Assembly (NCBI GenBank): GCA_016790225.1
Contig: JAEUOZ010000033.1
Span: 29,153 to 93,152 of the forward strand
DNA length: 64,000 nt
Source: Rubrivivax sp.
Lineage (GTDB): Bacteria; Pseudomonadota; Gammaproteobacteria; Burkholderiales; Burkholderiaceae
Direction of reading: 5' to 3'
The translations under genes were made by a program, and so were the position numbers. Positions 1 through 10,000 of this stretch are shown piece after piece. The notes beneath the pieces were generated by a model. It made no database searches. It was not told the DNA's origin and saw nothing but the letters and a program-made list of their open reading frames with translations. How positions within the stretch are numbered: the stretch's first letter is position 1; every line of letters begins with the position of its first letter.

Positions 1-2003
1 AAGACCCGAAGGACAAGGACTGGGAGCCCTTCATGCGCGGGCAGGACAACTTTGCGCGCGCCACGCTGAACGGCATCCCGGGGCGCGAGGCGCTGAAGCA
101 GCGCATCGGCGCACTCTCGGGCGGCAGCACGGTGGCCTATGGCGCGCAGCGTGCCGGCGATCGGCTCTTCTACCAGGTGCGGCCGGCCGGCACCAACACC
201 TTCCAGCTGGCCGTGCGCCAGGGCGCGGGCGGCGCGGAGCGCATCCTCATCGACCCGGGCTCGATGAAGGGCGATGGTGGCGTGCACGTGTCTCTGGACT
301 GGTGGCAGCCCTCGCCGGACGGGCGGCTCGTCGTCTATGGCCTCTCGCCGGCCGGCAGCGAGGATTCCGTGCTCCATGTGATGGAGGTGGACAGCGGGCG
401 GATCCTGCCGGAGCGCATCGCCGGCACGCAGTACGCCTCGCCTTCGTGGCTGCCCGATGGCAGCGGCTTCTTCTACGGCCGCGTGCAGGATCCCGCACGC
501 AAGGGCAGCATCGATTACTACAAGCGCTCGCCGGCGCTGCTGCACCGGCTGGGCAGCGAGGTAAAGGACGATCTGCTGCTGGCGGCCCACGGGCGCGATC
601 CGGCCCTGCCGCTGACGGAGATCGAATTCCCGGTGATCAGCTGCGATCCCGCTTCGGAATGGGCGCTGCTGACGCTGTATGGCGGCGTGCGCCGCGAGAA
701 CCCGCGCTTTGTCGCCCGACTGAGCGAGGTGATCGCCGGCCGCGCCGCCTGGCGCCCGGTGTGCAGCATCGAGGACGAGATCACCGGCGCGGCGCTGGAC
801 GGCCCGAACCTCTACCTGCTGACCACACGCGCCGCCGAGAACGGCAAGGTGCTGCGCGTGGCCTGCGCCGATGGCCGTGCCGCCGGCGCGCCCACCGTGG
901 TGCCCGAGGGCCCGCTGGTGCTGGAAGGCCTGGCGCAGGCACGCGACGGCCTGTACCTGCTCAACCTGGATGGCGGCTACCACAGCCTGCGCAAGCTCGG
1001 ACGCGATGGCCAGCTGGTCGACGTGGCCCTGCCCTTCGAGGGTTCGATCGATGGCTTCTCGGCCTCCACCGGGCAGGACGGCTGCCACTTCGATGCCACC
1101 GGCTGGCTGCTGCCCCTCACGAGCTACCGACACGATCCTGCGGGCGGCCGCACCGAACGCACGGGCATCGCACCGCCCTCTTCGCTGGACCTGTCCGGCT
1201 ACGAAGCCATCCGCAGCTTCGCCACGGCGCGCGATGGCACGCGGGTGCCCTTGTCCATCGTGGCGCGCAAGGGCCTGGCCCGCAACGGCCGCAACCCGAC
1301 GCTGGTGCAGGCCTACGGCGCCTACCAGATCAGCAGCAACCCCTTCTTCAGCCCGCGCACGCTGGCGCTGCTGGAGCGGGGCGGCGTCTTTGCCACCGCC
1401 CATGTGCGCGGAGGTGGAGAGTACGGCAAGCGCTGGTGGCGCGGGGGCTTCAAGCTCACCAAGCCCAACACCTGGCGCGATCTGATCGATTGCTGCGAGC
1501 ACCTGATCCGGCAAGGCTGGACATCGCGACGCACGCTCACGATCCAGGGCGGATCGGCCGGCGGCATCACCGTGGGCCGCGCGCTGACCGAGCGGCCCGA
1601 TCTCTTTGCCGGCGTCATCTCCAACGTGGGCGTATCCAACGCGCTGCGCGCCGAGTTCTCGCAGAACGGCCCGCCCAACATCGACGAGTTCGGCACCGTG
1701 ACCGAGAAGGACGGATTCGTCGGCCTGCTGGCCATGGACGCGATGCACCATGTGCGCGACGGCACCCACTACCCCGCGGTGCTGCTGACGGTGGGCATGA
1801 CCGATCCGCGCGTGGATGCCTGGAACGGCGGCAAGATGGTCGCGCGCCTGCAGAAGGCCAACCGCTCGCGCCACCCCATGCTGCTGCGCGTGAGCTTCGA
1901 TGCCGGCCACGGCCTGGGCAGCACGCGCAGCCAGATCGACGAGGAGCGCGCCGACGAGTTTGCCTTCGTGCTCTGGCGCGCCGGCCGCCAGAGCGTGGCC
2001 TGA
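1..2003 (+). CDS. Prolyl oligopeptidase family (S9) serine peptidase, 5' end missing
   Basis: The reading frame is open to the left edge of the window, so the true start lies upstream and about 666 C-terminal residues are present. The C-terminal half is an alpha/beta-hydrolase peptidase domain. Counting from the ATG at 33, the nucleophile is Ser508 in GGSAGG, the acid is probably Asp591 in TDPRVD, and the histidine is His626 in GHG. The N-terminal half is beta-rich and fits the propeller that gates substrate entry in this family. S9A enzymes cut proline-containing or basic-site oligopeptides; the exact specificity cannot be read here. No signal peptide can be judged because the N-terminus is missing. 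The next gene starts 45 bp downstream on the same strand. The family assignment is secure; calling it prolyl oligopeptidase rather than oligopeptidase B is less so. Confidence 0.9.
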   Translation, partial: DPKDKDWEPFMRGQDNFARATLNGIPGREALKQRIGALSGGSTVAYGAQRAGDRLFYQVRPAGTNTFQLAVRQGAGGAERILIDPGSMKGDGGVHVSLDWWQPSPDGRLVVYGLSPAGSEDSVLHVMEVDSGRILPERIAGTQYASPSWLPDGSGFFYGRVQDPARKGSIDYYKRSPALLHRLGSEVKDDLLLAAHGRDPALPLTEIEFPVISCDPASEWALLTLYGGVRRENPRFVARLSEVIAGRAAWRPVCSIEDEITGAALDGPNLYLLTTRAAENGKVLRVACADGRAAGAPTVVPEGPLVLEGLAQARDGLYLLNLDGGYHSLRKLGRDGQLVDVALPFEGSIDGFSASTGQDGCHFDATGWLLPLTSYRHDPAGGRTERTGIAPPSSLDLSGYEAIRSFATARDGTRVPLSIVARKGLARNGRNPTLVQAYGAYQISSNPFFSPRTLALLERGGVFATAHVRGGGEYGKRWWRGGFKLTKPNTWRDLIDCCEHLIRQGWTSRRTLTIQGGSAGGITVGRALTERPDLFAGVISNVGVSNALRAEFSQNGPPNIDEFGTVTEKDGFVGLLAMDAMHHVRDGTHYPAVLLTVGMTDPRVDAWNGGKMVARLQKANRSRHPMLLRVSFDAGHGLGSTRSQIDEERADEFAFVLWRAGRQSVA

Positions 2004-2048
2004 GCCGCGGCCGAGCATCCGCCTGCCCCCAGGAGCCCTGTCGCCCCC

Positions 2049-3743
2049 ATGCTGCGCATCACCGAACTGCGGCTGCCGCTGGACCACCCGAGCGAAGCGC
2101 TGGAGGCGGCGGTGCTGACCCGCCTGCAGCTGCAGCCGGCGCAGCTGCAGGCCGTCAGCGTCTTCCGGCGCGGCTACGACGCGCGCCGCAAGTCGGCCAT
2201 CGAGCTGGTCTATACGGTCGATGTCACGCTCGCACCCGGCGTGGATGCCGCCGCCTGGCTGCAGCGGTTTGAAGGCGATGCCCACGTGCGCCCCAGCCCG
2301 GACACGCGCTACCGCTTCCTGGGCCACGCGCCGGCCGACTACCGCGCCCAGGGGCAGCCGCGGCCGGTGGTGGTGGGCTTCGGGCCCTGCGGGCTGTTTG
2401 CTGCGCTGATCCTGGCACAGATGGGTCTGCAGCCGCTGGTGCTGGAGCGGGGCCGCGCCGTGCGCGAGCGCACGCAGGACACCTGGGGCCTGTGGCGCCG
2501 CGGCGAGCTGCAGCCGGAATCCAACGTGCAGTTCGGCGAGGGCGGCGCGGGCACCTTTTCGGACGGCAAGCTCTGGAGCCAGATCAGCGATCCGCGCCAC
2601 CTCACGCGCAAGGTGCTGACCGAGTTTGTCAAGGCGGGCGCGCCGGATGAGATTCTGTATGTCTCCAAGCCGCACATCGGCACCTTCCGCCTGGTGAGCA
2701 TGATCGAGAAGATGCGCGCCGAGATCGAATCGCTGGGCGGCGAAGTCCGCTTCGGCCAGCGCGTGGCCGATCTGCACCTGGCCCCGATCGCGGGTGATGC
2801 GCAGGGGCGGCGGCGCGTCACCGGCCTCACGCTGGCCGATGGCCAGCAGATCGCGGCCGATCAGGTGGTGCTGGCGCTGGGCCACAGCGCGCGCGACACC
2901 TTTGCCATGCTGCACGCGCGCGGCGTGCACCTGGAGGCCAAGCCCTTCTCCATCGGCGTGCGCATCGAACACCCGCAGGGCGTGATCGACCGGGCCCGCT
3001 TCGGCACCCAGGCAGGGCACCCGTTGCTGGGCGCGGCGGATTACCGGCTGGTGCATCACGCCCGCAACGGCCGCGCGGTCTACAGCTTCTGCATGTGCCC
3101 GGGCGGCACCGTGGTGGCCGCCACCTCGGAGCCCGGCCGCGTGGTGACCAACGGCATGAGCCAGTATTCGCGCAACGAGCGCAATGCCAACGCCGGCATG
3201 GTGGTGGGCATCTCGCCGCAGGATTACCGGCAGGACGGCCTGCACGAGGGCCCGGTCAATCCGCTGGACGGCATCGCCTTCCAGCGCTTCTGGGAGTCGC
3301 GCGCCTTCGAGCTCGGCGGCGGCGGCTACCAGGCTCCGGGCCAGCGTCTGGCGGACTTCGTCAAGGGCCAGGCCTCCACCGCATTCGACACGGTGCAGCC
3401 GTCCTACAAACCCGGCGTGCGGCCGACTCGCCTGGATGATCCGCAGCGGCCCGCCCTGCCCGACTATGTGCTGGCCGCGCTGCGCGAAGCGCTGCCCGCC
3501 TTCGACCGCCAGATCAAGGGCTTCGGCATGCCCGACGCCGTGCTCACCGGCGTGGAGACGCGCACCTCCTCGCCGCTGCGCATCACCCGCGGGCGCGATC
3601 TGCAGAGCCTGAACGTGCGCGGCCTCTACCCCGCCGGTGAAGGCGCGGGTTATGCCGGCGGCATCATGTCGGCCGCGGTGGACGGCATCGAAGTCGCCGA
3701 GGCCCTGGCCACCGAACAGCTGGCGCGCCTGGCCGCTGCGTGA
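2049..3743 (+). CDS. FAD-dependent dehydrogenase-like protein (COG2509 type)
   Basis: The product has 564 residues. An N-terminal region of about 100 residues (MLRITELRLPL...) precedes a dinucleotide-binding Rossmann motif, VVVGFGPCGLFAALILAQ, at about residues 107-124. The middle carries conserved blocks such as NVQFGEGGAGTFSDGKL. The C-terminus has the FAD-contact segment GLYPAGEGAGYAGGIMSAAVDG. This architecture is that of the widely distributed, poorly characterised COG2509 flavoproteins. The reaction is unknown for the family. The start at 2049 is supported by the MLRI N-terminus typical of the family and by a short intergenic gap after the S9 peptidase. No partner gene is evident. Confidence 0.88.
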   Translation: MLRITELRLPLDHPSEALEAAVLTRLQLQPAQLQAVSVFRRGYDARRKSAIELVYTVDVTLAPGVDAAAWLQRFEGDAHVRPSPDTRYRFLGHAPADYRAQGQPRPVVVGFGPCGLFAALILAQMGLQPLVLERGRAVRERTQDTWGLWRRGELQPESNVQFGEGGAGTFSDGKLWSQISDPRHLTRKVLTEFVKAGAPDEILYVSKPHIGTFRLVSMIEKMRAEIESLGGEVRFGQRVADLHLAPIAGDAQGRRRVTGLTLADGQQIAADQVVLALGHSARDTFAMLHARGVHLEAKPFSIGVRIEHPQGVIDRARFGTQAGHPLLGAADYRLVHHARNGRAVYSFCMCPGGTVVAATSEPGRVVTNGMSQYSRNERNANAGMVVGISPQDYRQDGLHEGPVNPLDGIAFQRFWESRAFELGGGGYQAPGQRLADFVKGQASTAFDTVQPSYKPGVRPTRLDDPQRPALPDYVLAALREALPAFDRQIKGFGMPDAVLTGVETRTSSPLRITRGRDLQSLNVRGLYPAGEGAGYAGGIMSAAVDGIEVAEALATEQLARLAAA

Positions 3744-3828
3744 AGCGCCGCGAACGATCGGATTCCCTTCGGCCAGGCTTCGCCACACCCGACATCTCAA
3801 CCCCTGCACCGCCACACCGAGGCCGAAC

Positions 3829-4503
3829 TTGCAATATCCCGACTACCAGCCCGCCCTGCCGAGCCCGCCACTCACGGATGCCGAACTGCAGGCGCTGGAC
3901 GCGTTGCTCGCGCAGGCCGGCGAACGCGCTGCCGAGCCGCCGATGAACGTGGAGATGCTGGATGGCTACCTGACGGCGCTGCTGGTCGGGCCCACGCCGC
4001 TGGCACAAAAGCCCAGTGCGCAGTGGATGCCTGCACTCTGGGGCGGTGACCGTGCCGAATCGGCTGCCGGCGGCGCCGGCCAGGCGGCCTTCCCCTTCGG
4101 CAGCGGCAAGCAGAAGAAGCAGGTGATCGTGATGGTGCTGCGCCACCTGCACGCGATCGATGTCGCGCTGCGGCAGGATGCCGAGCACTGGGAGCCGGTC
4201 TTCAGCGTGGCCGAGACCGCCGACCGCGAATGGGCCGATGCCGAGGACTGGTGCATCGGCTTTCTGCAGGCCGTGGCCGATGAGCCCGAAGCCTGGGGCA
4301 CGCTCTTCGATGACCCGCAGCTTGGCCCGCGGCTGCTGCCCATCGGCCTGCTGGGTGGCGACGAAGCTCAGCTGCCCGAAGCCGAGCGTCAGCGGCTGGC
4401 AGACCCCGAACACCGCGATGCGCTGAGCCGCCAGGTGCCCGAGGCCGTGCTGGCACTGGTGGCGCGGCGCACCGCCGCTGCGGGCAGCGGGACGCCGGCC
4501 TGA
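3829..4503 (+). CDS. UPF0149 / YecA-family protein, TTG start proposed
   Basis: From a TTG at 3829 the product is about 224 residues. It contains the hallmark UPF0149 stretch MNVEMLDGYLTALLVGPTPL, followed by a tryptophan-rich helical region (PALWGG, DWCIGFLQAVADEPEAW) and LLPIGLLGGDEAQLPE. The family function is unknown; some members carry a C-terminal SEC-A-like zinc motif, which is absent here. The frame stays open upstream to 3637, but that part overlaps the previous gene and reads as arginine/proline-rich shadow sequence. The TTG, with a weak GAGG-like element just before it, is therefore the most reasonable start. An in-frame ATG at 3943 would cut into the domain. Confidence 0.75.
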   Translation: MQYPDYQPALPSPPLTDAELQALDALLAQAGERAAEPPMNVEMLDGYLTALLVGPTPLAQKPSAQWMPALWGGDRAESAAGGAGQAAFPFGSGKQKKQVIVMVLRHLHAIDVALRQDAEHWEPVFSVAETADREWADAEDWCIGFLQAVADEPEAWGTLFDDPQLGPRLLPIGLLGGDEAQLPEAERQRLADPEHRDALSRQVPEAVLALVARRTAAAGSGTPA

Positions 4504-4545
4504 TCACCGGCCCGAACATCGGCCTGTTCACCAGCCTGCGTCGCC

Positions 4546-5553
4546 ATGTCGAGCCCATCTCTGCCCGTCCATCTCAGCGAACCCGAATTCGACACGCTGC
4601 ACGACGATGTGCCGCGCTGGCGGCCGCTGGTGGAGCCGCTGGCGGCGCGCCACGCCCGGCCGGGCGAGAGCTTGCGTGCGCTGGACGAAGGCACGGTACT
4701 GGTGGTGCTGATCGGACAGCGCGCCGTCTTCAAGCTCTACCCGCCCTTCATGCAGGGCCACGCGGCTTTCGAGCGGGCCACGCTGGCGCTGCTGAGCTCG
4801 CTGGGCGCTCAGCCGCTGCCGGTGGCCACACCGCAGCTGCTGGAGGCGGGCGAGGAACAGGGCTGGCCCTGGCTGCTGATGAGCCAGTTGCCGGGCCAGG
4901 TGCTGACGCCGCTGTGGGCGGGCCTGTCCGAGCCCGATCGCTGTGCGCTGCTGCAGCACATCGGCCGCGCGATGGCCGCCGCCCATGCCCTGCCGCGCGA
5001 GCGGGTGCAGGCCCTGGCGCCGCTGGCGCTGGCGGGCGGCGACTGGGCCGCCTGGATCGCGCAGCAACGTGCCGGCTGCCGCGCTCGCCAGCAGCGAACC
5101 GGGCTGCCGACGCATCTGCTGGATCAGGTGGAAACCTTCGTGAGCGGCCCGGTGCCGATGCCGCCACCCGGCGAGACCGTGCTGCTCACCGGCGAATACA
5201 CGCCGATGAACCTGCTGATCGACCCCGCACAGCCTGATCGCCTGAGCGGCATGTTCGACTTTGGCGACGGCCTGCTGGGCGCGCGCCAGATGGACTGGCT
5301 GGGCCCGCTGGTCTTCCTGGCCGCCGGCCACTCGCAGCGGGTGCGCGCGCTGCTGCAGGCGTATGGTGCTGCGGACAGCGGCACCGCGAACGCGCGCCCC
5401 GCGCCCGAGGCGGACTGGCGTCTGCCGGCCTTGCGCCTGCTGCTGCTGCACCGCTACAGCAACCTCCAGGCGCAACTGCGCCTGCCGGGCTGGCAGACAT
5501 CGGCGAGCTTCGAAGCGCTCGCACACCGGCTCTGGCCGCTCGAACCGGCCTGA
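4546..5553 (+). CDS. APH-fold phosphotransferase-like protein with altered catalytic loop
   Basis: The product has 335 residues and an aminoglycoside-phosphotransferase / choline-kinase-like fold. The N-lobe has VLIGQRAVFKLYPP, with the likely ATP-contacting lysine, and a hinge-like LLMSQLPGQVL. In the C-lobe the usual HGDxxxxN catalytic loop reads TGEYTPMN (residues 215-222): the histidine is Thr215 and the catalytic aspartate is Glu217. The metal-binding DFG is intact (FDFGDG, Asp238). The enzyme may be a low-activity kinase, a kinase using Glu as base, or a pseudokinase. The substrate is unknown and there is no evidence for antibiotic resistance. The gene starts 42 bp after the UPF0149 gene, probably in the same transcription unit. 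Confidence 0.75.
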   Translation: MSSPSLPVHLSEPEFDTLHDDVPRWRPLVEPLAARHARPGESLRALDEGTVLVVLIGQRAVFKLYPPFMQGHAAFERATLALLSSLGAQPLPVATPQLLEAGEEQGWPWLLMSQLPGQVLTPLWAGLSEPDRCALLQHIGRAMAAAHALPRERVQALAPLALAGGDWAAWIAQQRAGCRARQQRTGLPTHLLDQVETFVSGPVPMPPPGETVLLTGEYTPMNLLIDPAQPDRLSGMFDFGDGLLGARQMDWLGPLVFLAAGHSQRVRALLQAYGAADSGTANARPAPEADWRLPALRLLLLHRYSNLQAQLRLPGWQTSASFEALAHRLWPLEPA

Positions 5554-5818
5554 GCCTGCCCGCAAGCCTGCAACGATTCCCCAGCGACGGCCGCCTCTGA
5601 TCCTGCGCAGGCCTCGTCAATAGGGTCATCCCTGGTGACAGCGTCGTCGGCACAACCCACGATCCGCGCTCGGCGAGAAACAGGGAAGGCCGGGCTGCGT
5701 GTGTCAAGCCGGACTCCCCCTTCGGATCCGCCGGGATCGAGACTTCCATCACACAGTGGATGACGTACCGGCCGCGAGGCGGGATGCTGTTGTCCTCGGC
5801 AAGGGGATCGGAACGACC

Positions 5819-6451
5819 GTGGCAACGACGCGTGGGAACGAAGCACTGCGCCAGCTTGCGAAGCAGCAGCTGTTCGTGATGGACCTCGGCGAGGCCGAAG
5901 CCGGCCCGCTGCTGGCCGCCCAGCTGGGTGGTGACGGCCGCGGCCCGGTGATCTGGCGCGAAGCCGAAAGCGAACTGATGGTCCTGCCGGCGCGCACCCG
6001 GGTGAAGCTGGCGCCGGGCTTCGTCTTCGTCGAGCTGTGGGCCCAGTGTGACCAGACCGGCCTGCAGCCCCTGGTCTTCTCCTTCAAGATCGGCGCGTCG
6101 CCAAACGAGGCCACGCTGGTGGCCGCCACCGAGCCGATGCCGCGCGGCCATGCCACGCTGGCCACGCGCTGGGCCGAACCGGCCACCACCATCGTCTGGC
6201 ATGCCGTGCTGCGCGCAGGCCAGTCGCTGCTGGCGCGCCGTCGCCAGCGCACGCCGCTGGAGCTGGGCGGCGTCTACACCCTGGGCCGCGTGCTGAGCTT
6301 CATCAGCGCCGAGCCAGTGGATGGCGCGCAACTGCAGGGCTATTACGAGGCGGTTCGCGGCGGAGAGCAGCCGCTGGATCTGTCCGTCCTGAACCGCCGC
6401 TTCCTGGGCAGCGTGCCGCTCAAGCGGCGCACGCCGGTCCGGCCACGCTGA
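5819..6451 (+). CDS. Protein of unknown function, first gene of the Hcp-like/giant-protein block
   Basis: I do not recognise this family. From a GTG at 5819, preceded by AAGGGG 12 bases upstream, the product is about 210 residues. An upstream extension to 5699 is arginine-rich and unlikely to be translated. The protein has no signal peptide or membrane segment. It reads as a beta-rich domain (VIWREAESELMVLPARTRVKLAPG, FVFVELWAQCDQ, PLVFSFKIG) with a basic C-terminus (PLKRRTPVRPR). It ends 47 bp before the Hcp-like gene on the same strand, which suggests co-transcription and a role with it, for example as an accessory or capping component. That role is inference from position only. Confidence 0.6.
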   Translation: MATTRGNEALRQLAKQQLFVMDLGEAEAGPLLAAQLGGDGRGPVIWREAESELMVLPARTRVKLAPGFVFVELWAQCDQTGLQPLVFSFKIGASPNEATLVAATEPMPRGHATLATRWAEPATTIVWHAVLRAGQSLLARRRQRTPLELGGVYTLGRVLSFISAEPVDGAQLQGYYEAVRGGEQPLDLSVLNRRFLGSVPLKRRTPVRPR

Positions 6452-6498
6452 GCATCCGGCCACATCCACATCCAACCGTCCACCTCACGAGGCCCGAC

Positions 6499-6990
6499 AT
6501 GGCGGAAACCGTTCACCTGACCCTCACCATCGATGGCGTCGCCGTCCTCGGCGAGAGCACGCAGACCAGTCTTGGACGCACAGACACGATCGAGTGCACC
6601 TCCTGGCGCCAGGAACTCTTCGCCCCCATCGACCGCGCCAGCCTGCAGCCAACCGGGCGCCGCATCTATGTTCCGATCACCTTCACCAAGCGCATCGACC
6701 GGTCCACGCCCTTGCTGCGCGAGGCCCTCGCGCGGAACAAGACCTGCGCAGGCACCTTCCGGTTCTATCGGCCCAACCCCGTGGGCGATGGCACGACCGA
6801 GTCCCATCTCAGCTTCGCCTTCACCAACGGCCGCGTGATCCGCCACATCCTGAACTCCCCGGACGTCCTGAATCCGGACACCGCCTCGCTGCCGACCACG
6901 GAGACGGTGGAAATGAGCTTCGACACGCTGACGCTGACCTATACCACTGGCGGCGTCAGCTACACGGACAGCGTGATCCCATCGACCTGA
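6499..6990 (+). CDS. Hcp-like (type VI secretion tube) protein
   Basis: The product is 163 residues, close to the usual Hcp length. It shows the Hcp layout: an N-terminal strand (VHLTLTIDGVAVLGES), a tryptophan-containing strand after IECTSW, and the core RRIYVPITFTKRIDRSTPLL, which matches the family pattern of a basic strand followed by K-x-x-D-x-S-[ST]-P-x-L. It then continues with FRFYRPNP and a C-terminal strand pair (TVEMSFDTLTLTY). Hcp proteins form hexameric rings that stack into the tube of type VI systems and can carry cargo. No VgrG, PAAR, sheath or baseplate genes are visible here, so this is an orphan copy linked to large unknown proteins. A GAGG element about 8 bases before the ATG supports the start. 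A related phage tail-tube protein is possible but less likely. Confidence 0.75.
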   Translation: MAETVHLTLTIDGVAVLGESTQTSLGRTDTIECTSWRQELFAPIDRASLQPTGRRIYVPITFTKRIDRSTPLLREALARNKTCAGTFRFYRPNPVGDGTTESHLSFAFTNGRVIRHILNSPDVLNPDTASLPTTETVEMSFDTLTLTYTTGGVSYTDSVIPST

Positions 6991-7051
6991 TCGACCGCGA
7001 ACCACCCGGCCCACGCACCGTCGCAGCCCCAGCCGCCCGCCGCCCGCCGCC

Positions 7052-10000
7052 ATGTCGATTTCCCTGCCGTCCGACTCGCTCGATCCTGTCGCGCGCAAGT
7101 TCGGTGAAGTCGCCGGGCTGCTCAGCAGCGCGGCGGGCGATCAGATCATCGTCAACGACGGGTTCGTGCGCGATCCCGCGGCGGAGTTCGCCAAGGCCCT
7201 GTCGCAGCGCCAGGATGAGCTGATCGAGCTGCTGGGCCTGCTGCTCGGCCAGACCGACGGCGAGGTGCTGGGCCTGCCGGCCGCCGGTGAGGATGACCGT
7301 TGGATACCGATCCGCGGGCCGGACGGTGACACCGGCCTGTACCTCGTGATGCGCAGCGCCAGCGGGCGCCTCTACGTGGGCGTAGGCTGGCGCTGGGCCA
7401 TCGAGATCGATGATCTGAACATCGCGCTGTGGGCGCATGTGCCGCTGATCTCCACCACCGGCACCGGGCCGGGTACTCGGGTGGAGATCGCCTCGCCCAC
7501 GGCGCCGATGCGCCTGGCGGCGGAGGTCACGCTGGATGGTGGCTTTGGCGCATCGGGCCTTCAATTCCGCGGCGTGCGCGGCAGCATCGCCATCCAGGGC
7601 TTCAGCGAGCCGCCCGCCGTGGCGCTGGTGCTGCTGGGCCTGCGCCTGCCGGGTGATGCCAGCGCGCGGGATCGCTCGCTGGCCGATCTGCTCAACCTGC
7701 CGGCCGCCGCCTGGATCGAGACCGCCGCCGCGCTCTTCACGGCGCAGCTGCAGGCGCTGGGCAGCCCGCAAGCCACCGCCATCGTCGGGCATCTGCTGCC
7801 CCTGCTGGGCATCACCGCACCGGCCGGAGGGCCGCGCCTGCGCTGGGAGACCCTGCCCGAACGCGGAACCGCGGTCTTTGACGACTGGTTCCTGGCGCTG
7901 GTGGCCGATGGCGCGGCGCTGCGCGGCTGGCTGGGCCACTGGCAGGGCCTGCTGCTGGCCGGCGCGGGCGGGCCGCTGCCGCTGGCCGTGGAAGGCGCGG
8001 GCACGCGGGCCGACCCCTGGCGCGTGGGCGTGCGCACCGGCGGCATCGCGGTGCTGGCCACCGCCGCCACCGAGACCGCCGCCGATGGCGTGCGCCGCCT
8101 GCTGCTGGGGCTGCGCGCCGGCTCGGCCGATATCCCGCTGGCCGGGCCGCTGCGCCTGGTCTGCGGCGGCTCGGCGGAGATCGTCTCCATCCCCATCGGC
8201 GGGCCGGGTGCCGTGCGCGCGCTGCCTTCGCTCTCGGTGGGTCTCACGCTCAAGGCCGCGGCGGGCGATCTGGTGGATCACAGCTTTGCGGCCGGCGATC
8301 CCCTGGCGGCGCTGGCGCGGCTGCGCGTGCGCAGCCTGGAAGCCGGCTTCGGCCTGAACGCCGCTGGGCAGCCGGTGCCCCAGCTGCGCCTGCTGGGCGT
8401 GGATTGCGCGCGCGGCAGCTGGCCGGTGCTGGATCTCTCGTCGGCCGATGCGGTGATGGATGGCCTGGGCGCTGTCGCCAGCAACCTGATCCAGCAGCAG
8501 CTCGAACAGGGCCTGGGCCTGCTGGATGGCGGCACGCATGCCGGGCGCCGCGTGGCCGCGCTGCTGGGCCTGGTGGCACCGCAGGCCGGCGGCGCGCCGG
8601 CCATCTGGCCGCTGACCCTGCCCACACACGCCAGCCGCATCGCGGATTTCCTGGGCGATCCGCTGGGCGCCATCGGCCGGTACCACGCGCAGTGCCTGAC
8701 CACGCCCGTGGGCGGGGCGCCGGCCTGGCGCTTCCTGCTGGCCGAGCTGGGCGCGCTGCTGCAGTCCACCGGCAGCCCGCTGCCGGCGGTGCGAGGTGCC
8801 GGCACGGCGGCCGCGCCCTGGCGCCTGGCGCTGGCGTCCACGCCCGCCGGCCAGCTGCTGCTGCAGGCGCAGGCCGGCAGCGTGGGCGCGCGGCCGCAGC
8901 TGGGGCTGAGCCTGGCGCTGGAGCCGCGCCCGCTGGTCGTGGATGCCGTGCAGCTTTCGCTGGCGGCGCGGCTGCAGTTGCTGGCCCTGGACCTGGGCGA
9001 TCCGGCCACGCGCGATGCGGCGCGCGGCAGCTGGCTGGCTTCGGCCGATCTGGATCTGCGCTTGCACGGCGATCTGCGCACGCCGCGCCTGGGCGAGCTG
9101 GAACTCAGTGCCGAGGCGCTCAGCGCCGGGCTGCGCTGGCAAGCCAGCGGCGGCGCGGGCTGGCGCATCGCGCTCACGCAGCCGCGCGCGGCCTGGGCCG
9201 GGCGCGCCAGCCGCGCGCTGCCCGATCTGCTGCTGGATGCTTCGGGCATCAGCAGCTGGAACCTGGCCGCGCCGGATCTGGGCGGTGCGCTCGGCGCCGG
9301 CATGGCCAACGCGCGCGACGCCGTGTCCGAGCTGGTGCAGTATCTGACCGGCCACCTGATGCTCGAGCACGGTGGCCCGGCCGGCTTTGCGGCGGCTGCC
9401 TTGCTGGGCCTGTTGCCGGCCGATCCCGGCATCGAGCTGCCGCGCGTGCCTGGCGGCGGTGAGGCATTGCGCCTGCCGGCGGACTTTCCGCGCCTGCAGC
9501 CGGCCAGCTGGGGCAGCTTCTTCGCCGATCCGCGGCCGGCGCTGCAGGCGCAGCTGCGCGCCGTGCTGTCCAACCCCCGACATGCGCTGCCGCTGCTGCG
9601 CTGGCTGGGGCTGGCCTTGCAAGGGCTCTTCCCGCGGCGCTCGCGCGCCGGCGAGCGGCTGCGCTTCGACGAGGCGCTCGGCGATCGCGGCCGCTTCCCC
9701 GTGGATGGGGCCGGCCTCGCGCCCCAGGCCGACGACGCGGCGCCCGAGCCGCTCTCGCTGCCCTCGCTGGAGAGCTTTCCGTTCACGCTGGAAGGCGCCG
9801 GCCGCTACGAACAGCCCTATGCGCTGTCGCTGCGCGCACCGGCGGCGCGCGCCGTGCGCGGCCTGGTCTGGCTGGATCCCGAAGGCCCGCCCAGCGGCGA
9901 TGCGCTGGCCGTGGCGCTCTCGGTGCTCGGCCCTGCGCTGCGCGACACCGGCGCACTCGCCGGCCGTTCAGCCGCCGAGCTGGCGCAGGTGCTGCAGGTA

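Noticed and set aside
4546..5553. Antibiotic resistance by aminoglycoside phosphorylation
   Set aside because: Only the general APH fold is visible, the catalytic loop is altered, and there is no resistance context.
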